A DNA stretch of 64,000 bases, from NCBI GenBank assembly GCA_900380265.1, contig LR025083.1:1612001-1676000 (forward strand), in the 5' to 3' direction. This DNA is from Serratia symbiotica (GTDB lineage: Bacteria; Pseudomonadota; Gammaproteobacteria; Enterobacterales; Enterobacteriaceae). Shown in pieces: positions 11,906 through 25,100 of this stretch. Made by a program: the position numbers and the translations under genes. How positions within the stretch are numbered: the stretch's first letter is position 1; every line of letters starts with the position of its first letter. Under the pieces are notes generated by a model, which did not search any database, was not told the DNA's origin, and saw nothing but the letters and a program-made list of their open reading frames with translations.

Positions 11906-11928
11906 TTTATTTTATCCCCGTTATTTCT

Positions 11929-13353
11929 TCATTCATCCTCATAGCGTGACCCTGCATAATTATCAAACCGAGACCATTGACCGTTAAAAGTTAGACGTAC
12001 GGTGCCAATCGGACCGTTACGTTGCTTACCAAGAATAATTTCGGCAATCCCTTTTAAATCAGTATTGTCATGATAAACCTCATCACGGTAGATAAACATA
12101 ATCAAATCAGCATCCTGTTCTATTGAACCAGACTCACGTAGATCAGAGTTGACCGGGCGTTTGTCGGCGCGTTGCTCCAAACCACGATTTAACTGCGATA
12201 ACGCCACTACTGGAACCTGAAGCTCTTTAGCCAACGCCTTCAGTGAGCGGGAAATTTCAGCAATCTCCAGGGTACGATTGTCGGATAATGATGGTACACG
12301 CATCAGTTGCAGATAGTCGATCATAATCAAGCTAAGCCCGTTATGCTCGCGGAAAATACGACGTGCGCGAGAACGGAGATCCGTTGGTGTCAGACCGGAA
12401 GAGTCATCGATGTACATGTTCCGCTTTTCTAGAAGAAGCCCCATAGTACTTGATATACGTGCCCAGTCCTCATCATTGAGTTGGCCGGTACGGATACGCG
12501 TTTGATCTACTCGCGACAGAGATGCCAGCATACGCATCATGATCTGGGTGGCAGGCATTTCGAGACTAAAGATAAGTACAGGTTTCTCTTGTGTCATCGC
12601 GGCGTGTTCACATAGGTTCATCGCAAAGGTTGTTTTTCCCATTGAGGGACGAGCAGCAACAATAATCAGGTCGGATTTCTGCAAACCGGCAGTTTTTTTA
12701 TTGAGATCTTGATAACCAGTATCCACACCAGTAACGCCGTAGTGAGGTTGCTGATAAAGTTGCTCAATACGCGAGACGGTGTCCTCGAGGATGCGGTCAA
12801 TAGCCTTTGGGCCATCACCCTTGCTGACGCGGTTTTCCGCAATCTGGAAAACGCGGGATTCCGCCATATCGAGCAAATCTTCACTGCTACGTCCCTGAGG
12901 GTCATAACCTGCATCCGCGATTTCGTTGGCTACTGAAATCATCTCGCGGACCACAGCCCGCTCGCGCACGATATCGGCATAGGCACTTATGTTAGCGGCA
13001 CTTGGGGTATTTTTCGATAATTCAGCTAGATAGGCGAACCCACCTACCGGATCCAGTTCATTTTTCTGTTCCAAGGACTCAGACAGCGTAATCAAGTCGA
13101 TGGGTTTAATCATTTCCGTCAGGCGCTGCATCTCGCTAAAGATCAACCGATGAGGGCGGCTAAAGAAGTCTTTGGCGACCACACGTTCTGATACGTTATC
13201 CCAGTGTTCGTTGTCAAGCATCAAACCGCCCAATACAGACTGCTCGGCCTCCAATGAATGTGGTGGCATCTTCAGCCCTTCCATCTGACGATCTCGTGAG
13301 CTATTTCTGGCTTCACTTGCGTTTTTTTTATTGGTTGCTTTTTTTCCTTCCAT
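11929..13353 (-). CDS. dnaB: Replicative DNA helicase DnaB
   Basis: DnaB is the ring-shaped hexameric 5'-3' helicase of the replication fork. The 474-residue protein matches E. coli DnaB (471). It has an N-terminal domain with PPHSLEAEQSVLGG (about residues 30-43), then a linker, then a RecA-like motor with Walker A ARPSMGKT (about 232-239), Walker B-like LIMIDYLQLM, and the SQLNRGLEQR loop. The N-terminal extension is Lys/Asn-rich, as often seen in enteric orthologues. The start ATG at 13353 is supported by homology. It precedes alr on the same strand. Confidence 0.98.
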   Translation of the reverse strand: MEGKKATNKKNASEARNSSRDRQMEGLKMPPHSLEAEQSVLGGLMLDNEHWDNVSERVVAKDFFSRPHRLIFSEMQRLTEMIKPIDLITLSESLEQKNELDPVGGFAYLAELSKNTPSAANISAYADIVRERAVVREMISVANEIADAGYDPQGRSSEDLLDMAESRVFQIAENRVSKGDGPKAIDRILEDTVSRIEQLYQQPHYGVTGVDTGYQDLNKKTAGLQKSDLIIVAARPSMGKTTFAMNLCEHAAMTQEKPVLIFSLEMPATQIMMRMLASLSRVDQTRIRTGQLNDEDWARISSTMGLLLEKRNMYIDDSSGLTPTDLRSRARRIFREHNGLSLIMIDYLQLMRVPSLSDNRTLEIAEISRSLKALAKELQVPVVALSQLNRGLEQRADKRPVNSDLRESGSIEQDADLIMFIYRDEVYHDNTDLKGIAEIILGKQRNGPIGTVRLTFNGQWSRFDNYAGSRYEDE

Positions 13354-15018
13354 AAAGCGTATTCTTTATCCGATTGCGCATAGAGTATCCAGATATGAGA
13401 GTATACGTGATTTTGATTCGTGATTCTTCTTGCTTTATCATGGCGGCAATGAGTAACCCAGATTACCTATCTGGAACCCGGCCTAATAAAAGTGTAGCCG
13501 GGCCATTCCTGCAAATGTAGTCATAAACATATATTCAGCCTAGTGCGTACTAATTAGCATCAGTGTTCCCTGGACTGATTAGTCCAATAAATTATTAAAG
13601 CTGACTTATTTGACAGTTGCACCGAGCCTTAGGTTTCACTACTAACACATTGACTCTGTAAGTTGATTTTGTTGATCACTTCCTATGCTATTCGCGCACT
13701 TTTTAGTGAAACTAGCTTTATTCACGCCAATATGTGCAATGATTCTTAGAGGTCGCATTGCTTTCTTCTGCAGAGTTCATGCGAAACATGAAGAATGGTA
13801 ACGGGGTAAGACTAGTGAGAGGATCACTGGAATCGTACTATCCTCGCGCTTCGTTAATCCTGCAGACTTAGCTTTCCGCTGGTGCTATTATTTTTAGAAC
13901 CTAGTCCCAGCTAAGTGCAAAAATGTGGCCATTCCCACATAAGACCTATGACCTGCCACAAAGATAGTGTCGTAATTCCAATAGACCCAATACCAGGGTG
14001 CTCACCAGTATTGTGGTATCTAATTTACTGATAGATATTCGCACAGCTGTACGCCCAGCTCTTTTATCTAATTCTGACAACTCTATAATTTTTAGCATCC
14101 TTTGAAAAGTAACAGTCTTACGTTAGTAGTTTATTTTTAACACCATCTCGACATCCAGGCAGACAGACCGTGATTTTATGCGCTTATTCAGGCGCGTGCA
14201 TACCGTACTCCAAAACCAGATCTTTACCCAGATATTGATACATGATTGATGAGGTCCATTCTGTGACTTATTAGTCGCTATTGAGATGTTCTGAGGGTAA
14301 GTATTTTCTGGATACAATCCTCCCAGCAATTGCGATCGGCTTGAGCGATAGCAATAGCGTTATTTTTATCGTTTTTTCTCATTGGCTTTGTGAAATTCAT
14401 CAAACCTAATTCCCTAATGCAAAGTCTCAGAATAAATGTTGTCAGACTCAATCAAATAGCCATCTTTCAACCTCTCACTGATTGATTTATACTCTTGAAA
14501 ATTAATACGATTCAAAATGCGACGTATCAGATACAGAAGTACAATTTTATTTGTTCAACAACGCCAGCAGGTAAGCCATTCTATGCAAACTATCAGCCTT
14601 TCTCACGCAGAACACATGCTATTTGACAACTGAAATACTATTCGGTAATCGCTATAATTTATGCCTCTATAATTACAGTTATATCCTAAATAATTTAAGT
14701 TGCCAGCAGGCAGGAATGCATAGGAAAATTGATTGGGATGATTTTAAATAGCGCTTGCCCTTTTCGGCGGACTGAAAAGTAGGGTTCATTCTTATTAATC
14801 CTTAGGATTTAATATCACTTAGCAGCTACAGTGAGTGAGGACAGCTAACACATAAGCAATCTACATTGCATAAACGTAGATAATAAGATACTAAAGTCTC
14901 TAGCATTTTTCACCACAAATCATCAGAAGCATTCCAATAGGATAATGCGATTAATTTTATTTCACTATATGGTAGGCACAAAGTACAGATTGAGAGCATT
15001 AGGCCATTTGTTGTACGG
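13354..15018. other. Gene desert between dnaB and dusA
   Basis: In E. coli this interval holds qor (divergent from dnaB) and pspG. I looked for quinone oxidoreductase and PspG strings in all frames and found none I can defend. A hairpin with CCCGGC/GCCGGG arms lies at 13477-13502, upstream of dnaB. The 68-codon minus frame at 14123-14329 has no recognisable features. Confidence 0.5.
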
Positions 15019-15990
15019 TTAGCGCACCCAATTTAAGGCTTGCTTAAGTACCTGAACATCAGCACCCGGCTTATGGACATTTTCGCTTAGACAACGACGC
15101 CACTGCCGAGCACCTGGCCACCCCTGAAACAGTCCACGAATATGGGGGGTAATCCGACTCAGACAAGTACCATTGGATAGCTCACGGTCAATATATGTAT
15201 ATAGCGATTCAATGATCGCTATCCTGTCCTTAACTGCACCCTGGACTCCAAATAATTCGTTATCAACCCGTGCTAAAATCGCGGGGTTCTGATAGGCTTC
15301 CCGCCCCATCATCACGCCATCCAAATAACACAGGTGCTGCTTTGCCTCTGCCAGCGTTTTAACACCACCATTGATGGCAATACTCAAATATGGGAAGTCT
15401 TGCTTTAATTGATACACCCGTGGATAGTCCAATGACGGTACGTCACGGTTTGCTTTCGGAGTAAAGCCATATAACCATGCCTTGCGTGCATGGAGGGTAA
15501 AAATAGTACATTCGCCGCGGTTAGAAACAGTAGAAATAAAATCACATAGAAATGCGTAACTATCCTGATGGTCGATGCCAATACGTGTCTTAATAGTTAC
15601 TGGAATTGACACCGCGTCACGCATCGCCTTAAGACAATCAGCGACCAATACTGAGTGGGCCATTAACCAGGCGCCGAACATGCCACTCTGTAATCTGTTG
15701 GATGGACAACCGACATTGAAATTAATTTCATCATAACCGCGTTGCTCGGCTAGCTTTGCACAGTGCGCTAACTCGCTCGGATTATTGCCAGCCAATTGCA
15801 ATGCGACCGGATGCTCTTCTTCATTGTAGACTAAATTATCGCTCTTACCGTGGATAATTGCAGTAGTAGTGACCATCTCAGTATACAGCATCGCTTCCTT
15901 AGTCAGTAAACGGTGAAAGTACCGGCAATGACGATCGGTCCGACTCAGCATCGGTGCAACTGAAAATCGTGAAGCACTGTATTGTGGCAT
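15019..15990 (-). CDS. dusA: tRNA-dihydrouridine synthase A
   Basis: DusA is an FMN enzyme that reduces uridines 20 and 20a in the D-loop of tRNA. The 323-residue protein matches E. coli DusA throughout: RFSVAPML near the N-terminus, TEMVTT, the active-site cysteine in NVGCPS (about residue 95), SIPVTIKTRIGID, and INGGVKTLAEA and DGVMMGREAYQNP for phosphate binding. The C-terminal helical tRNA-binding domain includes LFQGWPGARQWRR. Two usually conserved spots are changed: MLDWTD has become MLSRTD, and FGACLM has become FGAWLM. Neither is the catalytic cysteine, so activity is likely but could be reduced. A long palindrome lies 68 bases upstream of the start. Confidence 0.95.
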   Translation of the reverse strand: MPQYSASRFSVAPMLSRTDRHCRYFHRLLTKEAMLYTEMVTTTAIIHGKSDNLVYNEEEHPVALQLAGNNPSELAHCAKLAEQRGYDEINFNVGCPSNRLQSGMFGAWLMAHSVLVADCLKAMRDAVSIPVTIKTRIGIDHQDSYAFLCDFISTVSNRGECTIFTLHARKAWLYGFTPKANRDVPSLDYPRVYQLKQDFPYLSIAINGGVKTLAEAKQHLCYLDGVMMGREAYQNPAILARVDNELFGVQGAVKDRIAIIESLYTYIDRELSNGTCLSRITPHIRGLFQGWPGARQWRRCLSENVHKPGADVQVLKQALNWVR

Positions 15991-16057
15991 TAAACTAATA
16001 TTTTCATTGATCTTACGGTTATTGGGTTTTGTTTTTCGTGTATTTTGTTTGTGTGGT

Positions 16058-16115
16058 ATTTACTTAGTAGTACACTACCCTAGTAGTATCTAGGGTAGTG
16101 TACTACTAAGTAAAT
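16058..16115. repeat. Perfect palindrome, 26-bp arms, 6-base loop
   Basis: Bases 16058-16083 and 16090-16115 are exact reverse complements with loop TAGTAT. The arms are built of TAGTAGTACACTACCCTAG-type sequence. It lies 68 bases upstream of dusA, where a promoter or operator would be, and at the edge of a 12-kb desert. No T-run flanks it. A shorter hairpin downstream of tldE (910-930) shares the core CTAGGGTAGT. The perfect match over 26 bp in otherwise decaying DNA suggests recent origin or active maintenance. Confidence 0.9.
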
Positions 16116-19100
16116 CCAATATACGGCATGCGTAATTTACTGTCTTTTGCCATAGTAAAAGTTCTAGGAAAGAAGCGAAGCAGATAACACTAATCAAAAC
16201 CTATATTCTCTTACTACCAACCTAGCAGCGAGATAGTAAGAGAGTCTTTAAGAGACTTAGTAGAGACCTTACAATACTAGTACACCCAAAATTAGATTCT
16301 AACCATCTTATCAATAACAAGTCGTTAAGGACTTCAGCTTTGAACGCTTAAAATCAAAGCGGACTAACTTCTATGTCACTTAATCAACGGACATGAGTAG
16401 TAGAAAGCAGCAATACCCAATTTCCCTTGTCGATCAATTTCTAGGCTACGCAATGCCTGGAATCTCACTTACGCCCTTTAACTAAAACATGATCGAATGG
16501 CTACCAAAGAAATTCGGCGTGGATAGCACTGCTATCGTAACCTGCGATGGGGTTTACCTATTCCCAGTTTAGCTGCTACTAAACTTTTTTCACTATTAAC
16601 TAGAAAAGGCACGCTGCTACTAATGTAAGACTGCTAATAATCAAATTAGTCCTTTTGCCAAGCAAAGACTTAACGGCCTAGCTGGGTGAGAAGGCAACTA
16701 GAAGCTAGTTAGCGCTATGCCCTGCAGTCATAATTCTTTGAATATCTCTTATATTATACGATTTTAGCGCTTTGTGATGCAATCGCAAACTATGATTATC
16801 TATCATAATAATGTAACTTAAACTAAGGGGTATTACCCACAGATAAATCACTATCGTAAAATCAGCTAACCCTATCTTAGCTGCACTACTTGGTTCAGAC
16901 TTAAAGTCATCTTCAGCGACAGACCAACGGTCTAAATTGATTTCCCCTAGAAGTCATGTTTTATAACCATGACTTTCCAATGTATCAAGAAAGTCTTGAA
17001 ATCAAATATTTTGCTTGTATGATTGAAAGCGTGAAAACGCAATTTAACTTCGTGGTAGAGATCAAGATCAAAAAGCTGCACAAATCACAGTAACCGCCTG
17101 AAAGATACTATGGGATATGCATATAAACTATACAATTTCACATTCCATGCCCAGCCTTGACTTTTGTTAAAGAACAACAGTTACAACTAACAGTCTTAAA
17201 CCTATTTCACCACCCCAAAAGAAGTGGCGCTGATATTCCTAGATTAAGTGCATTAATATCAAATGTTACTTAGATATGCGATAGAAAGAATAACACAATT
17301 CCCCCTCGGTTAGCCTAACGCGCTCTTCCTCAGTGTCTATAGCAAGATTGGTAACATCCCGGAATGCCTATTGTCAGCCATTTTATTGATGTAGCCTTGC
17401 TTCCGTTAATCATATTTCGGCGATGCCATTACAGATTTAGGCAGTATTGGTGACGGAATATCCACTGACGCTGGACAGCTATCGTCCTTTCTATTTCCGT
17501 CTGACCTTAAAGTACCACCTTAGCGAATAAGCTTCTTAGATACACCTAGCACAGTCACACCCACGCTACCACCATGTGCCGAGCGACTTCTGACCACCTT
17601 TCATTACAAACCGGGTGACATGCGGTATTTCTTGAATGATCTATGCACTGTGTAACTATTTTATTTTGCAATGGGCTATATTCTTCAGTCCCACTCAACA
17701 CGCACTTTCCAGCTGTTGTTTGATTTTAATTCACCTAATCGTTATTTTAACCACCCAGTTAAGTTCAGCCCGCACATGATCTATCCGAGAGATTCCACCA
17801 ACCACTAGGTTAGAAAGAATATCACCTAGACCCTTTATAGAAGACATAGTAACCATTTTATCAAATCAGCGCCTCCATTAATGTATAGTATAGTTTATTT
17901 AAGTGAAGAAAACTGGTTGAGTCCATCTTGGAGGTAAGCGGAGTGAATTGTCAGCGTCCCTATATAATTAATATCTGGCGAGACGGGCGCACAGCGACCT
18001 CAGCGTTTCCAATCCGTTATTTAGTATATGCAGTCTAACTACTACATTAGTTAATTTAGAATGCCTGTTTTCCCTGCAAAGCCCTGTACATGATTTAGTA
18101 TTTAAAACATAGCAAATATCATGATTTACTTTTAATAAGTTTATAAAAATAACAATACAAACCACGCATTCAAACAGAGTTTTGTGGTCGTAATACGGAC
18201 GAACACTAAAATAGAAATAATTAAATAAAATACAAATACTCTTTTAGAGTATTTTAAATCAGCCCAGCCGAAAGAAAGGAAAATTATGCTTTAAAATAAT
18301 ATCAAGCATAGGTAAATATAAATAAGCTACAGAAAGGCAGTCAATGAATACCGTATCAACAGAAATCCGCCTTAGCTGTTAGCCGAGGCGAATTGATTTG
18401 GCGACATTAAGTCGGGTTTATTGAAAATAATAATGTTAAATACATTGAATGAAATATATTCAAACCTAGACCTTGCCAGAAATACAACTCTTTATTCGCT
18501 AGGAGAGATGTGCGATGCAATCATCTTTAATGAATACACGTTAGAGCCAGGATTCGAACTAAAAGTTAAGTGATTTTATTGAGCCAGATCTTGGAGAATG
18601 GTAAAAATGCTGTTTGACATAACTATTCACTATATGCAGAGAAATACAAAAAAACTAAAAACAAAGATAACGCGAAAAATTCACAAACCACCAATAAAAG
18701 CGCATCCGACTTACACATCAACCCTTTTAAAAAGCATTTTATCTGATCGATTATGCACAACAATCCAAATTATCGGCACCATGATTTAGCATCGCATTCA
18801 CCGCTCTATAATGCAATCTGGCCTTACACATCTTCTAAAACCCATTTCCAGCTTTTTATACTGAAAAATTAAGCGACATATGATCTTTAAGTTTAACACG
18901 TAATGCGTTTTGACTAGGAACCCGAGCGGCCTAATTCGAACGCCATTACTCTTTAATACTTTGCATACTAAATCCAGATAACACACAGAAGTTATTCAAC
19001 TTAATTATTCCCTAAGACATAAGGAACTCTGCTACAGAGGAGATCAAAGATACGCCGATGATCTCCGATCAAAGAGATCGGGATAACAGGCTAAAAGCAT

Positions 19101-22100
19101 GTATATGAATATTTAACCTAATTCTAACAGTGTTATCATAATTTAGTCTGCCTTGTTCATATTTTAGAAAAGGATAGCCATCCTTATTTATAATATTTAA
19201 ACAAATCAGAATCCTATTTGAGGAATTTCAGCAATGGAGTAATTATTAAACTTTATGAATTTTAATAAAACCATATGTTTTACCGTAGGCGATAGCTGGG
19301 AGCTTGACACGAAATCTATTCTATAAGTGAACAAATTTATTGTTCTAAATTTACAAAACAGCTTGTACTAAGCTCTATCAATCTGTTGATATAGAAGAAT
19401 AAAGTTTAATTTAATCACATCCCTTAAGATATTGGGTCACGAGAAATAAATAGGCAGAAAAACAATACTATTACTTTATATATTTATGTGCGAGTTCCAT
19501 ACAATATATACCAACATACACGCAATATCCAGACTGCGAGACCGCTGAAATACACCACTATATGTTTGTATAGTACCCTCTATAAACAATCTAGAAATGT
19601 ATATTCACAAAGTCGTGTCTATAGCTTTTCCTACTAAAAGTCAACTCAGGTTTGCACGATTTCTCATAAACACACTTTAAGTGTGCTATACTTTAATAAC
19701 TCAGTTACCCTAAAGCATCAGAAAATAAAGTTTAACTATTAAAACTATATATTGATAAGATGGTCGAAGCAAAGCAAACACTAAAAAGATCAGGAAAGGG
19801 ATACTCCATCAACAAAATAACTCACATCACAGTATATCTTTACCCAATTCAGCTACTATTTCACCCAAGTATTCGCTGAATAAATAAGAGAGGCATATCT
19901 TGTTATAATCCACTAATTTATGAAAATAATGCCATTAGATTACCGCCATATATATAGAGCAGCAGGCCATAATGACTTCCGGTATACGTGAACAACCTTT
20001 GCAAAAAACAGAAACACCTCGCTCATCCAACGCTGGCCTAATCAACCATACATCACCCATTCTGAACGGAATGGTCACTATTTACCGGTTAGGGTTAAGC
20101 TAAAAATAAAATTACAAAGCACATATGTGCTACCAGATAATAAACCTCCTGTCTGGATATTTTACTAATTTTAAAAAATAATCTTAATAAGTGCCTCATG
20201 AACTAGTTAATTTAATTGTGCGCTACTCTTGTTAGCTGCAGCGGTGAATTATGTTAGTAACATAATCTTACTCTCGAAAATTAACTATAAATCAAACGCT
20301 CACTACCTCTTATAAAGCTAGATAATTCATCAGCACAAAAGAACTCACAGCTACAAAACCTTCCTTAATCTTCTGGCTAAGCCCTGAATCTACCTTACTA
20401 ATGCACCAGTAATACCAATAAAATCGATAAACCGCGTTTTTAGGTATTTTCAAATTACTCCCATATTTATTGCCGTAATAAGCGCTATGGCATCACATGC
20501 AGACGGAAACCCAGGGTTGGTATCAGGCAAATAATGCCAAGAAAAAAGCATCACAGAATTACAGAGAGTACAATTCCGTGTGTCCAGAGCACAAATAACA
20601 GAAACTATATTCCTGTAAAGCCAAAAAATAGCCGTGCCTAATATTCAAAACTTTCACTCAGGAAGTGATACATGCACTAAACGCAGATCGCGCAAATCTA
20701 TAAGGATAAGCAAAGAACCCGCTTTTTAGTTTGGTGTGTATGATAGATAACGCCAGATAACAGAAAGAATACTATTCCTTAGACCAATTTCAGATCTGAG
20801 CAAAATTTTGATTTAGCTTATTCACTATCCCAAAAAGAATTACAATTAAGGTGTCAGGTTAAATAGTATTAAATTAAGATAAATGATCTTCTACCCTGAT
20901 ATAAGGTAATAGTGTTTCACTCTACTCTCCACTAACTTTCAATAGCACTGTAGTCAATACCGTTCTTAATTATATGCAAGAATTCACCGAAACATGATCC
21001 GAGTTTATGATTCTTATTTATTAAGACAAACAGTACTAAGCGCAGAGTTTCACCTGGCTCATTGGCTATCCGCATGCGATGACGCCTCACGCAATTTTAG
21101 TTAAAATTATTTGCAGCAACGTTATCCACCATATGTTATCTTTAAGGTAATTACAAAACGCACAACCTATCAGAAGATATTATCGGGAATTGTAGAGACT
21201 ATTACTTGACAATTTTCTAACACAAGCACTAGGCTATCTTTCTTACAGTCGAGTAGGTATTATAAAAGGAATTCATTTTATTTAATTGCATCTCGTGTTC
21301 ATGAATAAAGATAACATACCGTTTCATACGGAACATATATCAGCGTCATGACGACCTTGCCATAATCCACAACAGCACTGCAGTTCCAGAGGTTGTCGGC
21401 ACTTGATCGCTCCATCTTGATCTGGATCGCATAAGTGACATCGCACACCAATATGTCACTCAGCCCACACCATTACAACAAATAGGAAATAGTGAGATCT
21501 GTATTAATTTAGGCAATATTCCAACACCCAAATCCTTTTTAAGCAGGTATTTAAAAACGAGCAAAACAGACCCACCAGAAGACCCTTATAATCAGGTTTC
21601 CCGAGTGCCTAGCTGACTCGGTAACAAGCTGAATTTAGCCGGGTTAAGTTAAAAAGTTACAAACCTTCCTGGTTTAACTCCTGATCAAACCATAAGCAAA
21701 TAGCTTTGCTTTTGAAAAACATTCATATACGCTCATTAACTACTATAAATAAATAAAAAGGATTTTCTTGAAAACCATCAAGCAAGTCAAACCGTTAACT
21801 AACTATAAATTACATATAAATAACAACTAGGTTATATTCTGATACCTTTCTGTAAATAATTTAAACCTTGCAACTCTTTGAAGAAAGAAAATAACATACT
21901 GGATTAATCCTTTGCAACCTTAAAATAATCCTTTATGGGCGTGGTGAGATGTCGCTATAAACTTTATAATTTTATTATTTTGCGGTAACTTTATAGAAAA
22001 TAACTGGACCCATATATTAGCTATCGTAAAACAAAATTAATATTTTCAGAATTATTGTGCCAACATACATAAATAATATTCATTTATTAGTGATTACTCT

Positions 22101-25100
22101 ACGGAACTAAGTTTTAGGATAATATTTGAAAGAAGAAATAAATATAAACTATGATCAGACAAATTAAATGAAATTTAAGCAAATAACTGTCGAATACTGA
22201 CAGTAAATAAAAATTAATGATAAATATCATTTCCTTCTTTAATTATTATTTCCACTATCCTAAGTTTCAACTATTATAAAACAATTAAATATAGGTAGAG
22301 GATAGCAGTCTAATCAAAAGGATATCAGGCAGAGCCTTGGGTGATTTTTAATGGCATTCTCGACATGTGCTGCTCCAGCATCCATGCCGATTATAGCAAA
22401 AATAAATAAGTAATGGGTGTTACACGAAATAAAAATAAAATAGCCATTTTATAGTTATAATTTTATATACCACTACTTTAGTGATAAGATTTTAGAATCT
22501 CTCTTTCGACAATGAGCAATACACCTTTGTACTTTCAACCACCTTCAATTGAATTCGCGCGTATATTTAGTTAAAAAGTTGCTCAGCACACTCGAGAAAT
22601 TAAACGCCTTATGTTATGCTTATTTAAAAGACTTAGCTAATTTTTAAGTGTTTTTATTTTTTTGGAATTTATTATTTTAAAATGCATTAAATGTAAATTT
22701 AATCAAATCATATTTATTACTTGCTAATATTTTGTAATACTTGACCACAGAAACTGGAAACGCTTAACATTCAATAGATAATGTCCTTTATGGATGAGTT
22801 TATTTAAAATAAAAATTAACAATGCTAATGATCACTAACTGTATTAGTCGTGAATTATCACTAACTAACATTAATACATGCTGTTTATAATTTTAATATT
22901 TAGAATCCTGAAACGTCTGAAAGTTCCATACCTTTTAAACCCACTTTCCACAGCCTCAACCAACCCTGAGGAAATTTATAAGTAACCCTTCCCTAGTTCA
23001 AGGCAACGCTAAACAAGAATCCCAAGCACATTGGGACAACACTAAACCTCACTACAAATAAAGAACAACATCCTGTAGCTATTCACACTTACCCACCAAA
23101 ACCCAATTATTCGCCATCTACTTCAACTTCCTTTATAATTCTATAACCAGGATGGTATCGAATATTGGCAATACTATGATGAATCTTGTCAAGGTTTAAT
23201 CATCTCTACTCTACAGCTGAGAATCAATATATATTGATTTAGCAACGTTTATAGCAGCTACCACACCTGACTTCATTAAATCACAATGGGATCGTATGTA
23301 CAATATCACCATGTACCTATCGTGAGTAGGGACCGATCCCGATTAGCTAACTTGGAAACACGACTTTGAGCATATTAAGCTTTAATAATAAGAATATTGT
23401 TTAACTGCTAAAGCGCTTGATTACCACTTCCAGTTCACCACTTTTGCCGCAGAAAAGTGTGCTCGATTGAGCTTATACCGATAATGGCACGAGAGCAATC
23501 GCACCGCAAGAATAGTGAAGATTAAGCATCAATATATTTACCACTTAGTTACATTAACTAGCCTTCACTCCGAAGGGCTAGTTAAGTGGTGGCGATACAA
23601 ATGGCCTATAAACAAAGACCCATACCTAGATAATACCTATTGCGTATTCACCTATCGATAATCTTAACAAAACTTAGAAACCTGGCAGATGTTAACGCAC
23701 CTTAAGCTTTCCAACCACACCCATGGTGGTTACAAAGCGACTGAAAGGGCACAAATCTCAGTACAGGCTACTCACTACTGCGATATAGAGGGCTGATCCA
23801 CCAAGTCTACTCTGATACAATTACCAGTCAAGAAAACAACCAGTTTTACAGAGGTAGTAAGCAGATGTTTCTATAAAGCTGACAGAATTGAGATTAACAC
23901 ACAAAATATCGCCTCCAGGCACACTGCATTGTTTGCAGTATACAAGTCATGAAATTTAAACTGAGGCAGACTGGCAACCGGTCAAAATTTATGAAACTAC
24001 ATTATAAACGCTGGAAAGCGTGCTTTCCGGACTCATCAGTATAGCGCTATACTCGTAACCTAGCCATTTTAAAGGCGATGTAGTCTCTATTGACTACCTC
24101 TTCACAGAAAGACCGCTTAATATAAAGAAAAGATGCTTCAGGATTTAAAATCCAGGTAACGGCCGTTCTTCAGCTAATACTACTAACACAGCGTTACGAC
24201 TTGCACTTTCCGGACGGTAATAAGATCCTAGCATTTCACTGACCGCTACTATTTAAATAGTAGCAATATATTATTTATCTGCTAAACTGATATGCTAGAC
24301 AACCGCATCGTACAATCAACTATATTGATACACTTTATCATCACCTTTCATAGCATACGTAAACGGCTCATGTAGCCGCAAGGCTAAAAAAACGAAATGC
24401 ACAGCACGCTATCTAAAGAAACTCAGACACAAGATTTAAAATGCATGCTATTCCTTACAAAGGATTTCCATTCACAACCTCAACATCGTCACTTATTGGA
24501 ACATCTAAATGTTATCTCAAAACACATTCAGGAACTGCCAATAAAATGTTGGGCACAATAATATTCCTCTCCCTATATATTGTTTGAGTACGCACTAAAA
24601 TACCCGTATAGTGTACGCATCTGATTAAGTAGAATACATTAATAAATCGTAAATAGAGTTAGATAGGCTTTCTATAGAAAAAAGAATTAACGAGCTAGCG
24701 ACTACTTACGCTACCGAGATCACAAAGAGATAAGTGTTTAAATATCCCTATATCAGGAACCCAGAAATTTAGCACATAGACGCGTGACAAAGCTGTAGGT
24801 TCCTGTCAGGTTTGCTAAAGTTCAAAATGTTGAGCGACGACTGCTAAGGTCTTAGACAAAATATCTGTCAGTGTCATACTCAAGCGGTATGCCAACGTTC
24901 CCACGTACGGCGGCACAGCCTAGCGTACAAATGATAGGGTACCGACATGCTATACCCCTCGGTATCCCTGGAATTTCGCTTACAAACCTTATTAATTAAG
25001 TATTCGTATTAAATACGGCCGCTAAAGAAACTGTTACTAACACTAGCCGGTGCACTATGCACAATAACATCTATCATTTTTCTGCCATGCAAGCATCTAG

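Noticed and set aside
18530-18570. T-loop-like AGTTCGAATCCTGG on the minus strand
   Set aside because: The T-stem does not pair and no other tRNA arms are present.
23440-23850. Possible transposase remnant (YTDNGT and GLIHQ strings resembling the DDE core)
   Set aside because: Strings are short, in different frames, and no ends, repeats or ordered continuation could be found.
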